11,894 nt of DNA from an uncultured Oscillospiraceae bacterium (GTDB lineage: Bacteria; Bacillota; Clostridia; Oscillospirales; Oscillospiraceae). The stretch's first letter is position 1. Each line of letters starts with the position of its first letter. A program made the position numbers and the translations under genes. Under the pieces are notes generated by a model. It ran no database searches and was not told the origin of the DNA. It worked only from the letters and a program-made list of their open reading frames with translations. The stretch covers positions 1 to 11,894 of the forward strand of contig CAKTOJ010000046.1 of the NCBI GenBank assembly GCA_934589665.1, written 5' to 3'. This document shows, piece by piece, positions 6,201 through 11,738 of the stretch.

Positions 6201-8482
6201 ACGGCCACGGCGGCAACCACAACGAGTCTGACGGCTTTGACAAGATCTCCAACGGTCTTGCCGAGCAGGGCTTCGTCGTTGCCACGCTGGACCTCCCCGG
6301 CTGCGGCAAGAGCAAGGAGAGCTTCCAGCTCAACACCATGACCAACATGAAGGCCGACGTTCTGGACGTCATCGACTACGTCTGCAAGAACTACGCCGTC
6401 GACAAGACCCGCATCGGTGCGTTCGGCTACTCCATGGGCGGCCGCATCACGCTCGAGCTGCTTGCCGAGGGCAAGTACAGCTTCTCCACCATCGAGCTCG
6501 TCGCTCCGGCGGAGGACCTCACCGACCTGAAGAACCTGTTCGGCGGCGCCGAGAACTGGGACACCATGAAGGCCGAGGCCAACGAAAAGGGCTACGCTGA
6601 ATTCACCACCAAGTATGGCCAGCACCAGCAGCTGAGCAAGGAATGGTTCGCCGACCTCGAGAAGTACTCCGACGGTCTGGTCGAAAAGGCCGCTGAGAAC
6701 TATACCGGCGACTCCCTTGTCATCTGGGCCACGAACGACGAGGCAGTTTCTCCCTCCGTCTCCTCCGCCGTTGCAACGACGCTTGGCTCCGCCACGCTGA
6801 ACACCTATGCAGACGGCCACTCCTACAGCTTCTACGGCACGACCGAATACACCATTTCCACCGTCAACAACGGCTCCGTTAACTACTTTGTGAACGAGCT
6901 GAAGACGAACGAGACCCGCATCCACGGCTATGTCCAGTCCATCGCCAAGTATGGCAACCTCGAGCTGACGATCCCCGGCTCCGAGCTTGACAAGGCCGGA
7001 TTCGAATATGGCGATCTTCTGAAGATCACCGTGGACGGTAAGGAATTCACCGTCCCCTATGGCACGAACTACTCCGATGTCGATCAGGGCAGCACGATCC
7101 TCCGCAACTCTGACGGCCATCTGACCCTCGCCATCAACATGGGCGACTTCGCCGGCAAGAACGGCATCGCCACGAAGAAGACCAACGAAGACAAGACCTA
7201 TGAGTGGTACTACGCCGCCGAGACGAACATCCCCGCCGTCGTGACCATCGAAATGGGCGAAAAGGGCGGCTACTACGATGAGTGGCTCATCCACCAGCTC
7301 AAGCGCACGAACAACCGCGAGGACTACAAGGACCTGTCCGACGCCGAGTTCGCGAACTTCCGCAACGTCGCCACCACCGGCATGGGCACGAACGCCCTGT
7401 ACCGCTCCTCCAGCCCCATCAACCCCGAGATCGGCCGCAACACCTATGCCGATAAGGCCGCCGAGGCCGCGGGCATCAAGACCTTCATGAACCTCGCCAA
7501 CGACGAGGCCACCGCGAAGGGCTACGAAGGCTTTGATTCCACCTACTATTCCAAGCAGAACGTCGTCTACCTGAATCTCGGCGTCGACTTCACCGCCGCT
7601 GACTTCAAGACCGGCCTTGCCACCGGCCTGCGCTACTTCACCACCCACGAAGGCCCGTACCTCGTGCACTGCACCGAGGGCAAGGACCGCGCGGGCTTCG
7701 TCTCCGCCCTGCTCGAGTGCTACATGGGCGCAACGTATGATGAAGTCGTCGCCGACTACATGGTCACCTACTACAACTACTACGGCGTGACGAAGGAAGC
7801 CGAGGCTGCCAAGTACGACGCCATCGTCCGCTCCAACATCGTCAAGACCCTGCAGACCGCCTTCGGCGTCGACGATCTGAAGACCGCCGACCTCAAGCAG
7901 GAGGCCACCGACTTCTTCAAGGAGCTGGGCCTCACCGATGCCGAGCTGACCACCCTCACCGCCAACCTGAGCAAGAAATACACGGGCGGCAGTGCGGAGC
8001 CGGAAATCAAGCTCGTCAAGACCGAGCTGGCCGACATCAAGGCGACCGATCGCGTCATCATCACCATGACTACGAGCGCCGACGCCACGTTCGCTCTGCT
8101 GAACAACGGCGGCAAGACCACCTATGGCCCGGCTGCCGCTTTTGACGGCACGACGTATACCGACACGATGCTCTGGAACATCAAGGCTGTTGACGGCGGC
8201 TATACGATCTATGTCAACGGTTCCACGACGGACTATCTGTATGGACTTGCTGATAACAATGGCCTTCGTGTCGGCACGAACGATTCCGGCAGCATCTTCT
8301 CCCTGAAGACCCCGCTGGACGGCCAGGGCCAGTACCTGTCCTTCACGGATTCCTCCGACACCGCTCGCTATGTCGGCGTTTACAACAACGGCCAGAACTT
8401 CCGCTGCTATGCAGTCAAGAACGGCAGACTTGCCAATATCACTGGCCAGACCCTCGCGTTCTATGTTGTGACCGAAGGCTGA
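3293..8482 (+). CDS. S-layer-anchored multidomain 5'-nucleotidase / alpha-beta hydrolase / protein phosphatase
   Basis: This secreted protein has 1729 aa. Domains in order: signal peptide 1-28 (cut near AFA-AN); three SLH repeats at about 32-83, 92-142 and 150-205 for wall anchoring; a UshA-type metallophosphatase from about 211 with YTNDVH (D219, H221), GNHEFDYG (289-296), AHLG (403) and DGHSHS (431-436); a 5_nucleotid_C part with NGGGIRAD (555) to about 735; a beta-rich module 765-923; an alpha/beta hydrolase about 933-1203 with HGHGG (970-974) and probable triad S1047 (GYSMGG), D1149, H1176; an 84-residue domain 1210-1293 resembling the SAM hydroxide adenosyltransferase C-domain; a Y_phosphatase3-type phosphatase about 1315-1500 with the CX5R loop HCTEGKDRAG (C1460, R1466); a helical linker; and a second beta-rich module about 1575-1729. 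It probably strips phosphate and acyl groups from nucleotides and other substrates at the cell surface. The start at 3293 is set by AAGGAGG 10 nt upstream and the signal peptide; the in-frame ATG at 3242 has neither. All catalytic motifs appear intact. Confidence 0.9.
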   Translation: MKHICTKFVAMLLVIAMIAGVLPFAFAANVGPFTDVKDTDWFASNVQYVYDNGLMNGTTTTTFEPESNLTRAQTAMVLWRIAGQPAPTAKAPFTDLVDAWYRDAIAWAAEQKVVNGRGDGTFDPAGFITREELVTMIWRYAGEAASEQDLSSWPDAGKVYDYAAGAMKWAVETGVINGKDGKLAPKDNATRAQFAAIIERYLKLNDTKADDIVILYTNDVHANITGGSSKAPTLTYEQVAWYRNNLQTPYSLLVDAGDAIQGEAISTLTHGEAIVEVMNAAGYDYATFGNHEFDYGMDQLLDTIVPAAKYQYLSCNFARLDGTAIDGVKPYAIETFGSKKVAVIGISTPESFVKSTPTYFQDKDGNYIYTFAEGNNGQDLYDSVQKTIDAAKKDGADYVVAVAHLGIDESSEPWRSTDVIANTTGLDAVLDGHSHSTIPQEIVKSKDGKDVILSSTGTKLNNLGKLTISADGKIHSELISDLEIEKDAKTKEVVDKIVAEFQTLLNKVVAHTDVDLTTQNPEGTARAIRNRETNLGDLCADAYRVTLGADIAIVNGGGIRADIPAGDITYNQIIKVHPYGNMACVVEATGQEILDALEMASRNTMADYVSESVDEDGNKVYNAVGEMGGFLQVSGMKYTINTAVESTVKTDDKGSFVSVEGARRVQDVQVLNQTTNSYEPIDPAKTYTLASHNYMLKSGGDGINMFQDNKLLQDEVKIDNQVLIDYIVDSLGGNVGEQYKDLKGEGRITVVNEKPDVPELKDNEYALSTELVDGAKVVFVNRSVSKAMSAANSEGSAYNRAGVDVAPVDGILTTDNEELVWTVEMTEGGFFLKRADGAKLSIGNKPDGGTYNSMGFDQEDNPVWKIVPAATNGCIYLQSATATGSSGDPKSVEWYAQYSNFSMYYVSSSNEALFAMDMYVNTGAGKPAPAATTEKLVPSTLREGAEIPAYITTPKGYKADGSFPFVVMIHGHGGNHNESDGFDKISNGLAEQGFVVATLDLPGCGKSKESFQLNTMTNMKADVLDVIDYVCKNYAVDKTRIGAFGYSMGGRITLELLAEGKYSFSTIELVAPAEDLTDLKNLFGGAENWDTMKAEANEKGYAEFTTKYGQHQQLSKEWFADLEKYSDGLVEKAAENYTGDSLVIWATNDEAVSPSVSSAVATTLGSATLNTYADGHSYSFYGTTEYTISTVNNGSVNYFVNELKTNETRIHGYVQSIAKYGNLELTIPGSELDKAGFEYGDLLKITVDGKEFTVPYGTNYSDVDQGSTILRNSDGHLTLAINMGDFAGKNGIATKKTNEDKTYEWYYAAETNIPAVVTIEMGEKGGYYDEWLIHQLKRTNNREDYKDLSDAEFANFRNVATTGMGTNALYRSSSPINPEIGRNTYADKAAEAAGIKTFMNLANDEATAKGYEGFDSTYYSKQNVVYLNLGVDFTAADFKTGLATGLRYFTTHEGPYLVHCTEGKDRAGFVSALLECYMGATYDEVVADYMVTYYNYYGVTKEAEAAKYDAIVRSNIVKTLQTAFGVDDLKTADLKQEATDFFKELGLTDAELTTLTANLSKKYTGGSAEPEIKLVKTELADIKATDRVIITMTTSADATFALLNNGGKTTYGPAAAFDGTTYTDTMLWNIKAVDGGYTIYVNGSTTDYLYGLADNNGLRVGTNDSGSIFSLKTPLDGQGQYLSFTDSSDTARYVGVYNNGQNFRCYAVKNGRLANITGQTLAFYVVTEG

Positions 8483-8494
8483 TCCGCAACTCTC

Positions 8495-8529
8495 AAAATA
8501 TCCCGCCGGGGTTCCGGCGGGATATTTTT
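8495..8529 (+). terminator. Terminator of the large surface protein gene
   Basis: A perfect 15-bp stem (AAAATATCCCGCCGG at 8495-8509, complement 8514-8528) with a GGTT loop and a trailing run of five T begins 12 bp after the stop. The A-rich base gives a U-tract in the opposite direction too, so it could work bidirectionally. Confidence 0.92.
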
Positions 8530-8676
8530 ATGCACAGCTTGGGAGCATTTTGTGCAGAAAATTTTAGTGTGTGCCCTTTGTAGGGGAGCGGCATGCCCTT
8601 TACGGACGGTGAGCGCCCAGTAGGGGAGCATTCAACCGCAGGAAGTGCTCTGGTGCACCACCGCACCACCCAGACG

Positions 8677-8805
8677 TGTCATTCCGAGGAGCGAAGCGAC
8701 GTGGGAATCTCGGGGAGGCAGTTGCGATTTCGCCGATGGCTTTCCCACGATCCGGCCGGGTACTGCGAGATTGCCACGTCGGCCTCCGGCCTCCTCGCAA
8801 TGACA
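8677..8805. repeat. Large imperfect inverted repeat of the GTCATTGCGAGGAG family
   Basis: The left arm (8677-8712, starting TGTCATTCCGAGGAG and ending GAATCTCG) is complementary with a few mismatches to the right arm (8766-8805, CGAGATTGCCACGTCGGCCT to GCAATGACA). About 53 bp lie between them. It is a pair of head-to-head copies of the dispersed repeat and could fold into a long hairpin in RNA or single-stranded DNA. Confidence 0.75.
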
Positions 8806-8960
8806 AATCGGGGGGGCCAGCACCGTTTTAACGGCGGCCGGTACGGATCGGGGAGGGCCTTCCCGAGATTGCCACGTCGGCCTACGGCCTCCTCGCAATG
8901 ACAAATCGGGGGGCCAGCACCGTTTTAACGGCGGCCGGTACGGATCGGGGAGGGCCTTCC
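8766..8960. repeat. Tandem repeat, two units of 98 and 97 bp
   Basis: The unit starts CGAGATTGCCACGTCGGCCT, contains GCAATGACAAATCGGG and CACCGTTTTAACGGCGGCCG, and ends GGGAGGGCCTTCC. Copies at 8766-8863 and 8864-8960 differ by one substitution (position 21, C/A) and one G in a homopolymer. A third copy begins at 8961 but switches after about 9 bp into the 78-bp repeat's core. Near-identity means recent duplication. Confidence 0.88.
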
Positions 8961-9031
8961 CGAGATTGCACCCCAAGGGCACTTCCTCGCGCTTCGCGCT
9001 CAGGGCGCCACGGGCGCAAAGTGCCCTCGCA
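8954..9031. repeat. 78-bp dispersed repeat, copy 1
   Basis: This is identical over 78 bp to 10282-10359, in the same orientation. It runs from GCCTTCCCGAGATTGC to AAGTGCCCTCGCA. It contains nested dyads: GGGCACTT/AAGTGCCC (8978-8985 with 9018-9025) around GCGC-TTC-GCGC, with an outer ATTGC/GCAAT closing copy 1 only. This copy is followed by the usual ATGACAAAT end of the family. It lies upstream of the Abi_2 gene. Confidence 0.9.
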
Positions 9032-9065
9032 ATGACAAATTCTTAGCGCATTTCGCAAAATAATA

Positions 9066-9093
9066 TTGACTTTTTATATTTATATTATATAAT
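9066..9093 (+). promoter_or_regulatory. Promoter of the Abi_2-family gene
   Basis: TTGACT (9066-9071), a 16-bp AT-only spacer and TATAAT (9088-9093) lie in a stretch of almost pure A/T, in sharp contrast to the flanking GC-rich repeats. The predicted start is near 9100, about 25 nt before the coding region. Confidence 0.78.
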
Positions 9094-9125
9094 AATAAAA
9101 AGAACTTCGGCGAGAGGGTGCAGTA

Positions 9126-10103
9126 TTGAGCAACAGAACAGAGAAGCCTATGCGTTCCCCCGCAGAGCTGGTGGCAATGCTTCGAGATGAAAAAGGGATC
9201 ACATTTCACCACATGTCAGAGTCCGAAGCGGAGCGGTATTTGACAGATCGAAATAATTACCTCCGGACTGCTTCCTACCGCAAAAACTACGACAAGCACC
9301 GAACCGGAGGCAATGCCGGGAAATACATTCGCCTTGATTTTGCCTATCTGGTAGAGCTGTCGAAACTGGATATGTATCTCCGTGCGCGTCTGCTTCCGAT
9401 GTGTATTGACCTGGAGCACGCGCTGAAGGTCCGGATATTGGCAGATATCGAAGAAAATACGGCGGAGAATGGGTATGATATCGTTGCGTCGTTTTTAAGC
9501 AGCAATCCGGACATTATGAAAACTATCGCGCAAAAGGCGGATTCCATCTTTACCGGGGACCTGATCGATAAATACTTTTCCCTTTGCTACGTTTTTGATG
9601 CCGGTGGGAACATCCGAACAGAAATACAGGATACAGACTGTCCGGTCTGGGTCCTTGTAGAGCTGCTGGCCTTCAAAGACTTTACGCGATTCCTGCGGTA
9701 CTATTGCAGCCGGTATCCCGGCCGGATCAGCATAAATTTCAATCATCTGAATACGATCCGAAGCTTGCGCAACGCCTGCGCGCACAACAATTGTCTGCTT
9801 CTTTCTCTCCGGCCGGGGGCAACCCAGCCCACCGCAAAGGTATCTCAATATGTTGCCAGAATATCGGGGACTCAAAAGGAAGAGAGAAAAAACAAACTCT
9901 CCTGCAGGCCGATCTTCGAAATTGTCTGTCTTTTGATGGAATATGATTCATTTGTCTCCGAACAGCTTCGAAAGCATCGAATGGATGAGCTGAAAACATT
10001 TGCCCATGGCAGGCTCGTTGGCCATATGGATTTCTTTGCAGAGAACCAAATCATCAGCACAGCGGTTTATTTTTTACAAAAAGTGATTGATTCTTTCGGG
10101 TGA
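9126..10103 (+). CDS. Abi_2 (AbiD/AbiF-like) abortive-infection HEPN protein
   Basis: This 325-aa soluble protein matches the Abi_2 pattern: an N-terminal LVAMLRDEKGITFHHMSESE then RNNYLRTASYRKNY (42-55), the helix LDMYLRARLLPMCIDLEHAL (81-100), the CPVWVLVELLAFKDFTRFLR block (172-191), and the HEPN RNase motif Rx4H in LRNACAH (R215, H220). HEPN proteins of this kind are metal-independent RNases that halt growth on phage infection; activity here is inferred. The start is a TTG at 9126 with GAGAGGG 7 nt upstream; an ATG at 9150 (residue 9) is the alternative but has a poorer ribosome site. The gene has its own AT-rich promoter and terminator. No antitoxin gene is adjacent, as is common for this family. 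Its base composition is lower in GC than the neighbouring aldolase, and it is bracketed by two identical 78-bp repeats, which points to horizontal acquisition. Confidence 0.88.
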   Translation: MSNRTEKPMRSPAELVAMLRDEKGITFHHMSESEAERYLTDRNNYLRTASYRKNYDKHRTGGNAGKYIRLDFAYLVELSKLDMYLRARLLPMCIDLEHALKVRILADIEENTAENGYDIVASFLSSNPDIMKTIAQKADSIFTGDLIDKYFSLCYVFDAGGNIRTEIQDTDCPVWVLVELLAFKDFTRFLRYYCSRYPGRISINFNHLNTIRSLRNACAHNNCLLLSLRPGATQPTAKVSQYVARISGTQKEERKNKLSCRPIFEIVCLLMEYDSFVSEQLRKHRMDELKTFAHGRLVGHMDFFAENQIISTAVYFLQKVIDSFG

Positions 10104-10148
10104 GTTATGATATACTAGGAATGTAATCAAAAAACAATACTGTTTTTG

Positions 10149-10183
10149 TGAGGGGAGCGTTAACGACGTTGCCCTCATTTTTT
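10149..10183 (+). terminator. Terminator of the Abi_2 gene
   Basis: The TGAGGG (10149-10154) and CCCTCA (10172-10177) stem continues past one mismatch into AGCGT/ACGTT pairing with a 5-nt loop. It is followed by six T (10178-10183) and lies 45 bp after the stop codon. Confidence 0.82.
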
Positions 10184-10193
10184 ATGCGGCACG

Positions 10194-10261
10194 ATCGCCG
10201 ACCGCATCGGCCGTTGTAGGGGCCGGGCTGTCCCCTACAATAAATGTATGCGGTCGGCGAT
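10194..10261. repeat. Nested inverted repeat (14-bp outer, 9-bp inner arms)
   Basis: The outer arms ATCGCCGACCGCAT (10194-10207) and its complement (10248-10261) match perfectly. Inside them TTGTAGGGG (10214-10222) and CCCCTACAA (10232-10240) form a second perfect stem. The inner TAGGGG motif ties it to the TAGGGGAGCGGC family. The form resembles a small non-coding palindromic element or MITE-like insertion. Confidence 0.75.
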
Positions 10262-10281
10262 GGCTTGTGCGACCTGCAAGT

Positions 10282-10359
10282 GCCTTCCCGAGATTGCACC
10301 CCAAGGGCACTTCCTCGCGCTTCGCGCTCAGGGCGCCACGGGCGCAAAGTGCCCTCGCA
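10282..10359. repeat. 78-bp dispersed repeat, copy 2
   Basis: This is identical to 8954-9031 and in the same orientation, but it lacks the flanking ATGACAAAT and the preceding tandem units. It ends 30 bp before the aldolase terminator. Together with copy 1 it encloses the Abi_2 gene in a direct-repeat bracket of about 1.3 kb. Confidence 0.9.
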
Positions 10360-10389
10360 GCGGAAAAGCCGAGGGCCTTCCGGAAGCGC

Positions 10390-10430
10390 AAAAAATCCGG
10401 GGCTGCGATTTGCAGTCCCGGAGATTTTTT
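10390..10430 (-). terminator. Terminator of the aldolase gene
   Basis: On the minus strand, CTCCGGGACTGC pairs with GCAGCCCCGGA (one mismatch) around an AAATC loop and is followed by a U6 run (10395-10390). A run of T on the other side gives a mirrored tract, so weak bidirectional action is possible. It lies 8 bp past the stop. Confidence 0.85.
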
Positions 10431-10438
10431 GGGTTCGA

Positions 10439-11401
10439 TCAGGCCTTACCGGCGCAGCCGAGGACGTCCTTGAGCTTATGCTCGACGAGGGCCTTGATGT
10501 TGGCGCGGGCGGGCTTGAGGTACTGGCGCGGGTCGAAGTGATCCGGATGCTCGTTGAAGTAGGCGCGGATCGTGCCGGTCATGGCCAGACGCAGGTCGGA
10601 ATCGATGTTGATCTTGCAGACGGACAGCTGAGCGGCATGGCGCAGCTCCTCTTCCGGCACGCCGATGGCGTTGGGCATGTTGCCGCCGTTCTCGTTGATC
10701 ATCTTCACATACTCCTGGGGCACGGAGGAAGAGCCGTGCAGGACGATCGGGAAGCCCGGCAGACGGCGGGAGACCTCTTCGAGGATGTCGAAGCGGAGGG
10801 GAGGCGGCACGAGAATGCCGTCGGCATTGCGGGTGCACTGCTCCGGCTTGAACTTATAAGCGCCGTGGCTGGTGCCGATGGCGATGGCCAGAGAGTCGAC
10901 GCCGGTCTTGGCGACGAATTCCTCGACCTCTTCCGGACGGGTGTAGGAGCCGACTGCGTGGCTGACCTCGTCCTCGATGCCGGCCAGGGTGCCGAGCTCG
11001 CCTTCGACGACGACGCCGTGGTCATGGGCATACTCGACGACCTTGCGGGTCAGGGCGATGTTGTCCTCAAAGCTGTGGGAGGAGCCGTCGATCATGACGG
11101 AGGTGAAGCCGCCGTCGATGCAGCTCTTGCAGGTCTCGAAGTCGGGGCCGTGATCCAGATGCAGGACGATGGGGATATCCGGGTTCTCGATGACGGCAGC
11201 CTCGACCAGCTTCACCAGATAGGTGTGGTTGGCATAGGCGCGCGCGCCCTTGGAAACCTGCAGGATAACGGGGGCCTTCAGCTCGCCGCAGGCCTCGGTG
11301 ATGCCCTGAACGATCTCCATGTTGTTGACGTTGAAGGCGCCGATGGCGTAGCCGCCGGCATAGGCCTTCTTGAACATCTCGGTACTGGTAACGAGAGCCA
11401 T
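10439..11401 (-). CDS. fba: Class II fructose-1,6-bisphosphate aldolase
   Basis: This 320-aa cytoplasmic glycolytic/gluconeogenic enzyme reversibly cleaves fructose-1,6-bisphosphate into dihydroxyacetone phosphate and glyceraldehyde-3-phosphate. Class II zinc-site motifs are all present: LHLDHG (80-85; catalytic D83, Zn ligand H84), EGELGTLAG (133-141), TSHG (177-180; H179), VLHGSSSVP (220-228; H222), and the phosphate-binding NIDSD (265-269). Length is normal for the family. AGGAG lies 8 nt before the ATG. It is a single-gene unit with its own promoter and terminator. Codon use is extremely GC3-biased, as expected for a highly expressed core gene; this bias leaves the antisense frame open. 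Related tagatose- or ketose-bisphosphate aldolases share this fold, so exact sugar specificity is less certain than the class. Confidence 0.95.
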   Translation of the reverse strand: MALVTSTEMFKKAYAGGYAIGAFNVNNMEIVQGITEACGELKAPVILQVSKGARAYANHTYLVKLVEAAVIENPDIPIVLHLDHGPDFETCKSCIDGGFTSVMIDGSSHSFEDNIALTRKVVEYAHDHGVVVEGELGTLAGIEDEVSHAVGSYTRPEEVEEFVAKTGVDSLAIAIGTSHGAYKFKPEQCTRNADGILVPPPLRFDILEEVSRRLPGFPIVLHGSSSVPQEYVKMINENGGNMPNAIGVPEEELRHAAQLSVCKINIDSDLRLAMTGTIRAYFNEHPDHFDPRQYLKPARANIKALVEHKLKDVLGCAGKA

Positions 11402-11525
11402 TGTGAAAACACTCCTTTTTTGTATTTTCGGCAGTGCGGGCAGAGGATGGGCCGCATGCCGCTATCGTTGCGGGGCGCGGTGTTTTCTTCCCGAAAATGC
11501 GCCGCCGCAGAGTTTTACCGTTAAC

Positions 11526-11553
11526 ATTATAGCACAGGCGAAAGAGAAATCAA
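11526..11553 (-). promoter_or_regulatory. Promoter of the aldolase gene
   Basis: On the minus strand, TTGATT (11548-11553), a 16-bp spacer and a perfect TATAAT (11526-11531) predict a leader of about 118 nt. The leader is GC-rich with short dyads; no known riboswitch or T-box features were recognised in it. Confidence 0.8.
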
Positions 11554-11704
11554 GTGGGGAAAATCACTGCATTTTGTTCGAAAAACACCACTGAATTCAG
11601 CGAGATTAGCCGATGGAGATGGAGCGAATGTTGGGGAGGGGACAGCCCGGCCCGGCACTGCCGATTTGTACCGGCCACCGTTAAAACGGTACCGGCCAAT
11701 GTAG

Positions 11705-11724
11705 GGGAGCGGCATGCCGCTCCC
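11705..11724. repeat. Perfect 20-bp palindrome of the TAGGGGAGCGGC family
   Basis: GGGAGCGGCATGCCGCTCCC is its own reverse complement and is preceded by GTAG. A degenerate copy starting TAGGGGAGCGGCATGCC lies at 8581-8597, and related stems are at 2372-2396 and 10214-10240. Confidence 0.8.
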
Positions 11725-11738
11725 GGCGACGCACTTGC

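Larger units (their letters stand above)
8483..9125. other. Repeat-filled intergenic region
   Basis: This 643-bp region without a gene contains the terminator, degenerate TAGGGGAGCGGC words (8582-8597 and 8622-8630), a large inverted repeat, two near-identical tandem units and one copy of the 78-bp dispersed repeat, then an AT-rich promoter. Open frames here translate repeat sequence and are not genes. Confidence 0.75.
10104..10438. other. Intergenic region between convergent genes, rich in dyads
   Basis: This 335-bp region without a gene holds the Abi_2 terminator, a nested inverted repeat (10194-10261), the second copy of the 78-bp repeat (10282-10359) and the aldolase terminator. No coding or RNA gene was recognised. 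Confidence 0.7.

Noticed and set aside
3287..7669. 1460-codon open frame on the minus strand opposite the large surface protein
   Set aside because: It is in exact codon register with the plus-strand gene and is open only because that gene avoids TTA, CTA and TCA codons. It has no ribosome site, and its composition (Val, Gly, Asp, Leu) is the mirror of GC3-biased codons.
8766..8960. CRISPR array
   Set aside because: The units are about 97 bp and duplicated end to end with no constant repeat/variable spacer alternation and no cas genes nearby.
8593..8982. Open frames on both strands in the repeat region
   Set aside because: They translate the dispersed repeat (CHCEEAGGRRGNLA-type peptides) and have no ribosome sites; a known source of false gene calls.
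11402..11520. Riboswitch or leader attenuator ahead of the aldolase gene
   Set aside because: The leader is long enough, but no known aptamer pattern or terminator/antiterminator pair could be recognised.
10244..11524. 426-codon plus-strand frame opposite the aldolase
   Set aside because: Codon-register antisense of a strongly biased gene with clear class II aldolase motifs; it also runs through a repeat and the aldolase terminator.
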